Below are positions 1 through 6,700 of a DNA stretch of 7,849 bases, piece by piece. The number at the start of each line of letters is the position of its first letter. Within the stretch, counting starts at the first letter, position 1. The notes under the pieces are model-generated. The model was not told the DNA's origin. It ran no database searches and saw only the letters and a list, made by a program, of their open reading frames with translations. The position numbers were made by a program, and so were the translations under genes. The stretch comes from Chloroflexota bacterium (GTDB lineage: Bacteria > Chloroflexota > Limnocylindria > P2-11E), in contig VBEU01000063.1 of NCBI GenBank assembly GCA_005883775.1, positions 1-7,849 on the forward strand. The letters are read 5' to 3'.

Positions 1-498
1 GCCGGCGTTGAACAGCGGATCGAGCCACTCGAGGCAAGCCACGCGAGGGCGCGGAAGCCCGGCTACCTGCGCCTCGATCGTCGCGAGCCGAGATTCGAGA
101 CGGCCGATCAGACGGTCGGCATCGCCGTCGCGTCCCAGGGCGGCACCGATGCGGCGGACATCTTCGAACATCCCCGCGATGCTCGACGCGTCCAAACCGA
201 CGACCTGGGGCACGCGGGGGAGATGTGCCGGGATCTGGTCGAGGGTGATCGCGCACACCGCGCACAGGGTCTGCCCGAGGATCACGTCCGGCCGCGCGTC
301 GCGCAGTGCCTGCTCGTCGAGGTGAAAGGTGCTCTCGCCGCGCGATCCCGCCTCGCGGACCTGACGGTCGATGTCGCGCGCACTCGCGCCGTGCGGAATC
401 GTCGAGCGGGTCACCGAGGGCAGCACGCGAACGGTCGGGGGATAGTCGTCGTCATGCGTGACCGCGACGAGCTCGGCTATCGCCCCGATCGCGTACAC
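1..498 (-). CDS. Cobalamin-binding (BtuF-like) substrate-binding protein, partial, 5' end unclear
   Basis: Members of this family (periplasmic-binding fold, COG0614/BtuF-like) bind corrinoids, usually for ABC uptake of vitamin B12. The translated frame shows family hallmarks in order: ATEIVYAIG, VTHDDDYPP, a GES-x-LDE-like stretch (GESTFHLDE), LRDARPDVILGQTLCAVCAI with the C-x-x-C cysteines at codons 264-262 and 255-253, and VACLEWLDPLFNAG at the left edge, where the gene leaves the window. Homology extends upstream to about 519 (GIPAATE). The frame is open to 555, directly after the histidine kinase TGA, but no ATG, GTG, TTG or CTG lies between 555 and 499. The first possible start is GTG at 498-496, preceded by GGAG only three bases away; it would cut off the conserved first strand (usually like RIVSLxPSATE). 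No signal peptide is visible. The gene may be 5'-damaged or carry a small sequence error near 520. Family assignment is fairly sure; integrity is not. Confidence 0.75.
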   Translation of the reverse strand, partial: MYAIGAIAELVAVTHDDDYPPTVRVLPSVTRSTIPHGASARDIDRQVREAGSRGESTFHLDEQALRDARPDVILGQTLCAVCAITLDQIPAHLPRVPQVVGLDASSIAGMFEDVRRIGAALGRDGDADRLIGRLESRLATIEAQVAGLPRPRVACLEWLDPLFNAG

Positions 499-555
499 GA
501 TCTCCGTCGCGGCTGGGATGCCGAACGCGCCGCGGTGGAGGCGGCCCGCCTCGGA

Positions 556-1800
556 TCAGTCGGCGACGCGCGCGTCCTGGGGGTCGATGGCGCGGCGTTC
601 TTCAGCCGTCCCGGTCCGCGCCTCGTTGACGGCGTCGAGCTTCTCGCGTCGATCTTCCATCCGAATGCCGTCTCCGCGCCCGATGGAGCGATCGCCGTCC
701 CCGTCAGCATCTGACCAAGCGACGAGGGGGAGCTCCACCCTAAACGTGGATCCCTCGCCCGAGCTCTCCTCCACGAAGAGTCGGCCCTCCATCCGCGTCG
801 CGATCGCCCTGCTGACATACAGCCCGATGCCCATGCCGGGGTGATCCGCGGCCGCGGCGCCGCGCACGAAACGTCCGAAAATCCGCTCCCAGTCCAGAAA
901 GGCGATTCCCGGACCGTGATCGCGCACGCGGATGACGGCGCGATCGGCTTCCGCGCCGACCGAGATCTCGATCGCGGAGTCGCGTGGGCTGTACGTCATC
1001 GCGTTCTTCAGAAGGTTGTCGAAGATCTGATCGAGGCGGGCCGGATCGGCCCGCACCATGACCGGCGCGGCCGGCTCGCTCACCGCGATCTGACGGCCCG
1101 GATCGAGCGCCTGGATGCGTTCGGCCGCGGCACGCGTGGCCGCCACCAGGTCGAAGACCTCGGGCTCGACCCGGAAGTCGGCGACCCTTGTCGAGATCAC
1201 CTGCAGATCGTCCGCGAGACGAACGAGACGGCTCACCTGCCGCCTGGCCTCGTCGATCGATGCCGGAACGCGCTCGCGCATGTCCTCGCGCGCGGCGTAC
1301 CGCGCTGCGAGCTGCAAATGACCCGAGAGCGACGCGAGCGGATTGCGGAGCTCGTGATTGACCGTCGCGATGAGCGCGGTCCGCTCCTGCTCGAGCTGCT
1401 CCCGACGGCGAAGACTCTCCACTGTGCGAGCGAATGCAGCGCGGACGGCGGCACCGAGAGTCGCGACCACGAGCCCTTCGAAGAAGAATCCGATGACGTC
1501 GAGCCCATTCGTGTTGAGGGAGATGGCAAATCCGGCCGGCGGGGTGAAGTACGCCGCGATGAGCGTCGTCCCAATGATGGCGACGAGCGCCGGGCCGAAC
1601 CCGGCGAGGACCGCGCTCGCCGCGACCGGAATCGTCAGAAAGAGGTCCGGCCCGGGCGCTCCGAACGCGGGGATCGAGAGCTTCAGTCCAGCGATGGCGA
1701 GGGTGAACACGACGGCAAGGCCGTACCGCACCGGCCACGGCCAGTCCGGCCGAAGCAGGCGAAGAGAAAGATCGAGAAGCCGGTCCTGCGTCGACTCCAC
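556..1800 (-). CDS. Sensor histidine kinase with DUF4118 (KdpD-like) membrane domain
   Basis: This is a 414-residue membrane sensor kinase that should autophosphorylate and pass phosphate to a response regulator, which is not in this window. Residues 26-122 hold about four hydrophobic helices with the look of DUF4118 (KdpD-type): PVAASAVLAGFGPALVAIIG, then AYFTPP, then DVIGFFFEGLVVATLG. A short coiled stretch (123-142) leads to the H box TVNHELRNPLASL with H149 as phospho-acceptor. The ATPase domain has an N box (DQIFDNLLKNAMTYSP, N262/N266), G1 (DHGPGIA, 294-300), an F box (IFGRFVRG, 307-314) and G2 (GMGIGLYVSR, 322-331). It ends at about residue 360 (STFRVELPL). A hydrophilic, acidic/basic tail of some 55 residues follows, unlike the usual short end. 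The start is GTG, with GGGAGG 10 bases upstream. It lies 83 bases downstream of the DUF1761 gene on the same strand, so co-transcription is possible. All catalytic motifs are intact; the signal sensed is unknown. Confidence 0.93.
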   Translation of the reverse strand: MESTQDRLLDLSLRLLRPDWPWPVRYGLAVVFTLAIAGLKLSIPAFGAPGPDLFLTIPVAASAVLAGFGPALVAIIGTTLIAAYFTPPAGFAISLNTNGLDVIGFFFEGLVVATLGAAVRAAFARTVESLRRREQLEQERTALIATVNHELRNPLASLSGHLQLAARYAAREDMRERVPASIDEARRQVSRLVRLADDLQVISTRVADFRVEPEVFDLVAATRAAAERIQALDPGRQIAVSEPAAPVMVRADPARLDQIFDNLLKNAMTYSPRDSAIEISVGAEADRAVIRVRDHGPGIAFLDWERIFGRFVRGAAAADHPGMGIGLYVSRAIATRMEGRLFVEESSGEGSTFRVELPLVAWSDADGDGDRSIGRGDGIRMEDRREKLDAVNEARTGTAEERRAIDPQDARVAD

Positions 1801-1810
1801 GCCCGAGACG

Positions 1811-1816
1811 CCTCCC
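1811..1816 (-). promoter_or_regulatory. Ribosome binding site for the histidine kinase
   Basis: GGGAGG on the minus strand lies 10 bases before the GTG at 1800-1798. It supports this GTG as the kinase start, since the membrane domain follows soon after and no better start is seen. Confidence 0.5.
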
Positions 1817-1883
1817 GCGCGATGCCTTCCGTCACCTTACCCGACCGGGCGAGCCGGAAGTTTCGCGCCGGAGGGGTCGAGGT

Positions 1884-2285
1884 CTAGCCGAGTCTCCCGC
1901 CGCCGAGGAATCCGATGATTGCCCCCATCACGACCGCCTGAAAGATCTGATAGCCCGCGTCGATGGCGTACAGGCGCCCGGGCCTGCCCGCGAACAGCGT
2001 CTGCGAGAAGAACGCGGTCGCGGTGAATCCAAGAGACGCGTACAGGCCGATGAGCGCGCCACCCGCCCCGGTGGTCCAGCCGGTCTCGTTGATGAACCAG
2101 TTCAGCGCGATGGCTTCGATGAATGCCGCGAGTGCGGTGAGCGCGTAGAGCGGACCGGCCGACGCTCCAGTACCCATCCCTCGACCGGTCAGAGCCATCC
2201 AGGTCTTGCCGAAGACCGGCCCGTACCAGAGGAACCCAATGACCATTGCGGCGACGGTTGCGACGATGATCGCTACCCAGTTCAT
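1884..2285 (-). CDS. DUF1761 family small integral membrane protein
   Basis: A 133-residue, almost wholly membrane-embedded protein. The N-terminal helix begins MNWVAIIVATVAAMVIGFLWYGP and is followed by FGKTWM, the signature of DUF1761 (MNW... LWYxPxxFGKxWM). Further predicted helices lie at about 44-64, 74-95 and 110-128; the last reads DAGYQIFQAVVMGAIIG, which also matches the family end. The frame extends 11 codons further upstream to 2318, but the ATG at 2285-2283 is preferred because a strong GAGGAGG sits five bases before it and because family members begin at MNW. It lies 36 bases after the methyltransferase stop and 83 bases before the kinase, so it is probably part of a minus-strand operon. 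The biochemical role of the family is not known; a transport or membrane-stress role would be a guess. Confidence 0.88.
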   Translation of the reverse strand: MNWVAIIVATVAAMVIGFLWYGPVFGKTWMALTGRGMGTGASAGPLYALTALAAFIEAIALNWFINETGWTTGAGGALIGLYASLGFTATAFFSQTLFAGRPGRLYAIDAGYQIFQAVVMGAIIGFLGGGRLG

Positions 2286-2290
2286 CTTTC

Positions 2291-2297
2291 CCTCCTC
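2291..2297 (-). promoter_or_regulatory. Strong ribosome binding site deciding the DUF1761 start
   Basis: GAGGAGG on the minus strand, five bases before the ATG at 2285. It is the best Shine-Dalgarno match in the window and selects this start over the upstream in-frame one at 2318. Confidence 0.75.
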
Positions 2298-2321
2298 GAC
2301 GCGCCTCGTGCCGCGCACAGG

Positions 2322-2885
2322 CTAAAGCAGGGGCACAAACATCCCGACCTGGCGCGTGTACTCGTCGTAGGCCGCGCCGAAGCGCCCGCGGAGGAGCCGC
2401 TCCTCGGTCTTCGCACGAAGATAGAGCGCGGGAAAGGTCACGAGGAGCGTGCCCGCGATCAACACGAGATTGCCGGTGGCAAGGCACGCGCCGGCGAAAT
2501 GCAGACCCAGGCCGGTGTAGACGGGGTGACGCGCGAACCGGTATGGCCCCGTGCGCACGAGCTCGTGGTCGCGGTGGATCTCGAGCTCGAGGTCGTAGTG
2601 CCGTCCGAGGGTCGCGATCGCCCACAGCGAAAAGGCGACGCCCGCGACGATGAGGACGATGCCGATCCGGCGAAGCGGCTCCGGGACGTCGATCTCCGGA
2701 CCGGGACGCGCCGCGATGACGATGTACGGCACAAAGAAGAAGTACGCGACGTAGCGGGCGAGTCCGCCCGATCGCGCCACCGTCTCGCCCCGCCGGGCCA
2801 CGCCGCGCGCCCTCGAGAGCTGCGCGACGACCCCGAAGGTAACGATGCTCGCGACCGCGACGGCCGTTACGAGCGACGGACTCAC
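2322..2885 (-). CDS. Isoprenylcysteine carboxyl methyltransferase (ICMT/PEMT-like) family membrane protein
   Basis: A 187-residue membrane methyltransferase-like protein. Helices lie near residues 3-22, 43-60, 72-92 and 128-155. The C-terminal half carries the family's SAM-site signature: RTGPYRFARHPVYTGLG (R119, H120, P121), then KTEERLLRGRFGAAYDEYTRQV with the paired glutamates E161/E162. This matches the ICMT/PEMT-like (isoprenylcysteine carboxyl methyltransferase/phospholipid methyltransferase) superfamily. Bacterial members act on small molecules or lipids and rarely have known substrates. The frame stays open through the divergent gene, but residues upstream are arginine-rich antisense shadow. 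Two GTG starts are plausible, 2885-2883 (chosen) and 2924-2922 (13 residues longer). Neither has a good Shine-Dalgarno site. It ends in TAG, 36 bases before the DUF1761 start, and is likely the first gene of the minus-strand run. Family assignment is firm; start and substrate are uncertain. Confidence 0.88.
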   Translation of the reverse strand: MSPSLVTAVAVASIVTFGVVAQLSRARGVARRGETVARSGGLARYVAYFFFVPYIVIAARPGPEIDVPEPLRRIGIVLIVAGVAFSLWAIATLGRHYDLELEIHRDHELVRTGPYRFARHPVYTGLGLHFAGACLATGNLVLIAGTLLVTFPALYLRAKTEERLLRGRFGAAYDEYTRQVGMFVPLL

Positions 2886-2924
2886 ACCCCAATACTCGTA
2901 GTCCTGCGGTCCGCTGGTGCGCAC

Positions 2925-2930
2925 TAGACT
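2925..2930 (+). promoter_or_regulatory. Candidate -10 element for a leaderless transcript of the large phosphotransferase gene
   Basis: TAGACT fits the TANNNT pattern and ends eight bases before the ATG at 2939. That is about where transcription would begin at the A of the start codon. No Shine-Dalgarno sequence lies upstream of the ATG, which fits a leaderless mRNA. No convincing -35 box is seen around 2902-2907. This is inferred from spacing alone. Confidence 0.35.
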
Positions 2931-2938
2931 CGCGCGCC

Positions 2939-3721
2939 ATGCATGTCGCCTGGCTGGGTGAGCCCGCCTCTCTGGACGCGACGACCGTCGGTGGCAAGAC
3001 CGCCAATCTCGGTCGCCTCGCGACGTCGTTCCGCGTGCCGCCGGGCTTCTGTCTCGACGTGTCGGTGTTCGACCAGCTGCGTCACGCGCTCGACGGGGAT
3101 GCCGCGGCCCGCGCGCGTCTCCGCGAGCTCGTTGCGGCCTCCTACGCGGATCTCGCGCGGCGCGTGGGCGAGCCAGAGCCACGCGTGGCAGTGCGGTCGT
3201 CGGCGATCGGGGAGGACTCCGGCGACGCGTCGTACGCCGGCCAGCACGAGACCGTCCTCGACGTCGGCGGCGTCGATGAGATCGTCGACGCTCTCCTCGA
3301 GTGCTGGCGCTCGGTGTCTTCGGAGCGCGCGGCCGCGTACCGCAGGCAACGCGGCATCGCGGGGACGCCGCGCATCGCGGTGCTCGTCCAGCTCATGGTC
3401 CCCGCCGACGCCTCGGCCATCGCGTTCAGCGCCGACCCCGTGAGCGGCGCGCGGGACGTTGTCGTGGTCAACGCGGCGAGAGGCCTGGGAGACGCGATGG
3501 CATCGGGGACGATCACCCCCGACAGCTACACGATCCGCAAGGCGGATCTCGTGATCTCATCGCGAATCTGCGCCGACGGCGCCGCCATCCCCGATCGCGA
3601 CATCGCCGCGATCGCGCGCCTTGCGATCCAGCTGGAGACCGTCATGGGCGGGCCGGTCGATATCGAATGCGCGCTACGCGACGGTGAGCTTTTCCTTTTG
3701 CAGTGCCGGCCGATCACGACC
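2939..3721 (+). other. PPDK_N-type ATP-grasp domain (single copy)
   Basis: Residues 1-261 of the large protein. All nucleotide-site motifs expected of the family appear intact: the K20 loop, R86 in VRSSA, the GLGD segment and the E243...Q255-x-R257 end. Nothing like this domain recurs before the second unit, so one ATP site would have to charge both histidines. Confidence 0.88.
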
Positions 3722-6700
3722 CTCGCGCAGGAATTCCCGGTCACGTGGGACGATCCCGAGGACGCGAACCTCACGTGGGAGCGCGAGGACGCGCATTTCG
3801 ATCGCGTCCTAGGGCCGCTTGCGATCGACTTCATCCGAAATGGACCGGACTACGGGATACGCAAACGTTTCGTCGAGATCGGGTTCCCGATGCTCGTCCG
3901 GCACATCGCCTTCAACGGTCGGTTTTACGCGAGCTCAAAGCCGCTCGTTCCCGCCGACGAGCTACCGGCGAAGCTGACGGAGATGCTCGCTCTTCGTCGT
4001 CGAGTCGGCCGAACTCTCCGCGCGCGCTGGGACGACGAGTTCGTACCCGAGCTAGAGCGGCACTACGAGTGGATGCGGCGGCTCGACTTCGGCGCGATGG
4101 CGGCAGCCGCGGCGGCCGACGCGTGGCTCGAGCTGTGGCGTCGTCAGAACCGAATCTGGACGATCCATTTCATCGTCACTGGATCCTCGTATCCGGTGAT
4201 GGAAGAGCTGGCTCAGGCGTTCGAGCAGCTCGTCGGCGGCAATGGTGGCGAGGCGCTCGTGATAACTCAGGGACTCGCGCCGACCCTGCAACGGCTCGAG
4301 CGCGACCTCCATGCCCTTGCCGGTGCGGCGCGCGCGGCGCCGGCCGTGCACGCTGCGATCACCGCCGGCGAGCGGTCCGCGGACGTGCTGGCGGGATTCT
4401 CCGGCGGCGACCGGTTTCGAGAAGCCCTGAGCGATTTCCTCGACCGTCACGGTGACGTTGGCCAGGAGTCCTTCGATCTCGCGTGCCCGCCGTGGCGAGA
4501 CGACCCGGCGAAGCTCATCACCATCATCGCGCAGCGCCTGCGCGGCGAGCGTGAGGATCCCGAGACGCGATTCGCACGGGTGCGCACACTCGGTGAAGAG
4601 ACCCTTGCGCGGGCGCGCGCCGCGCTCGCGGGCCGACCCGACGACCTGGCACGGTTCGAAGAGGTCGTCGCGACCGCGCTTCGCGCCGGCCCCCTGACCG
4701 AAGAACACAACTACTGGATCGATCGCGTGGCGCAGGCGCACGCGCGACGGCTCGCGCTCGCCGTGGGCGAGCGCCTCGTTCGCGAGAGGGTCCTCGAGGC
4801 CGCTGATGAAGTCTTCCTTCTTTATGTCGCTGAGATCGCGGACGCGCTCCGCGCGCCGCGGCCGCTCGGTCACCTTGTCGCGCGGCGCCGGCGCGAGCTT
4901 GCGACGTGGGAGCGAGCGAACGCTCCCAAAACGGTGGGGACGCCACCGGCCGCGCCGCCCACAATCACGCCCGGAGTCGCACTCGAGCGAGTCGACTTCG
5001 AATATGCGGTGACGCAGGACGGCACGGACGTCCTGAGGGGCGTGACCGCCTCGCCGGGCGTGGCGCGCGGTCCCGCGCGGCTCATCGCGGATGAGGGCGA
5101 CTTCTCGAAGATGCGCGAAGGCGATGTCCTCGTGTGCCGGCAGTCCACCGTCTCGTGGGTCCCGCTGTACACGATGGCCGCCGCCGTGATCACCGAGCTC
5201 GGCGGATCGCTGTGCCACGCCGCCGTGGTCGCCCGCGAATTCGGCATTCCCTGCATCGTGGCGGTGGGCGGCGCGCTCTCGACGCTCACCGACGGCGAGC
5301 CCCTCGAGGTGAACGCATCGGCGGGAACGGTGCGGCGTTTATTTCCCGTCGACTGGAAGGACCCCGAGGACGCGAAAGTCCTCTGGCGCCGCGATGACGC
5401 GCACGTCACGCACGTCATTACGCCGCTCGCGATCGAATACACGCGGCACGGTGCGAACTACGGGATGAGACGCCGCGACGAGGAGCTGGGGTCGCCTCTT
5501 CTCATGCGCCTGGAGAGCTTCAACGGCCGGAACTACTCGGGTAGCAGGGCGCTGCGACCCCTGGACGAGATGGCAGCGCATCAGACGCTTGCGTTGGCGA
5601 AGCGGCGGAGTCTCGCCCGCCGTTCGCGGCACGATTGGGATGAGCGCTATCTGCCCGAGCTGAACGAGCACTACGCGTGGATGCGCGCGCTGACTCTCGA
5701 CGCGGTGAACGCCACGGACGCAGCATCTGCGTGGGACGACCTCTGGCGGCGGCATCGTCGCGCCTGGCGGATCCACATGCTCGTCACGGCGGGCGCATAC
5801 GCGGTCATGGACGAGCTCGGCGAGACGTACACCACCCTCGTCGGCGGATCGCAGGCGGATGCCTTCGCGCTCACACAGGGTCTCGCGTTGACGCTGCAGC
5901 AGCTCGAGAAGGACCTCTACGAACTCACCGAGGCCGCGCGCAGGTCGCCTGCGGTCGCCGATGCGATCGGCCGGGACTTCTCCATCGACGAGCTGCGCGC
6001 GCGTGACCCGTCGTTCACGCGGACGGTGGACGCATTCCTCAGCGTGCACGGCGAGGCCGGCGCGTCGGGCGATCACTTCGGCTCCGTCGCCTGGACTGAC
6101 GACCCGACCCTGCTCGCCCGCGCGATCGCGCAGCGCCTTCTCGCCCCCGCGGAGGATCCGGAGGTCCGGCGCGCCGGGCTTCGGCGGCGGGCCGACGAGA
6201 TCGCGGCGCATGCAAGGAAAGCGCTGGCGGACCGGCCGCGGGATCTCGCGCGGTTCGAGGAAATCCTGGTGGTCGCATGCGCGACCGGACCGCTGACCGA
6301 GGAGCACAACTACTGGCTCGACCGACGCAACCACGCCAACGTGGGCCGGGCCGCGCGAGCCTTCGGCGACCGACTCGTTCGGGACGGTGTCCTTCGCGAT
6401 CGCGAGCAGATCTTCCTTCTCTACGTGGATGAGGTCCGCGCGGGACCCGCGAAGTCCACTCCGATATGGCACCTGCTCTACCGCGAGGCGCAGGACGATC
6501 CGTCGCGCGCGCTCCGCGGCGCTCCTGCCTCGGCCGGTGTCGCCCGCGGTCCGGCGCGCCTGGTCCGGAACCTCGAGGACTTCGCGAAGTTCCAGCGCGG
6601 CGACGTCCTCGTCTGTCAGTCGTCGAACGTGTCGTGGATCCCGCTGTTCACGAGCGCGGCCGCGGTCGTCACGGACGTCGGCGGTCCCCTCTCGCACGCT

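Noticed and set aside
841..1887. Plus-strand open frame of 348 codons opposite the histidine kinase
   Set aside because: The kinase has a full set of motifs on the other strand; the plus-strand product is highly charged, shows no family pattern and is a composition shadow.
2286..2318. Longer DUF1761 start at 2318
   Set aside because: It adds a charged 11-residue stretch not found in the family and would place the strong Shine-Dalgarno site inside the gene.
2886..3182. Upstream extension of the methyltransferase frame into the phosphotransferase gene
   Set aside because: The extra residues are arginine-rich, non-membrane and antisense to the ATP-grasp domain; homology begins at about 2885.
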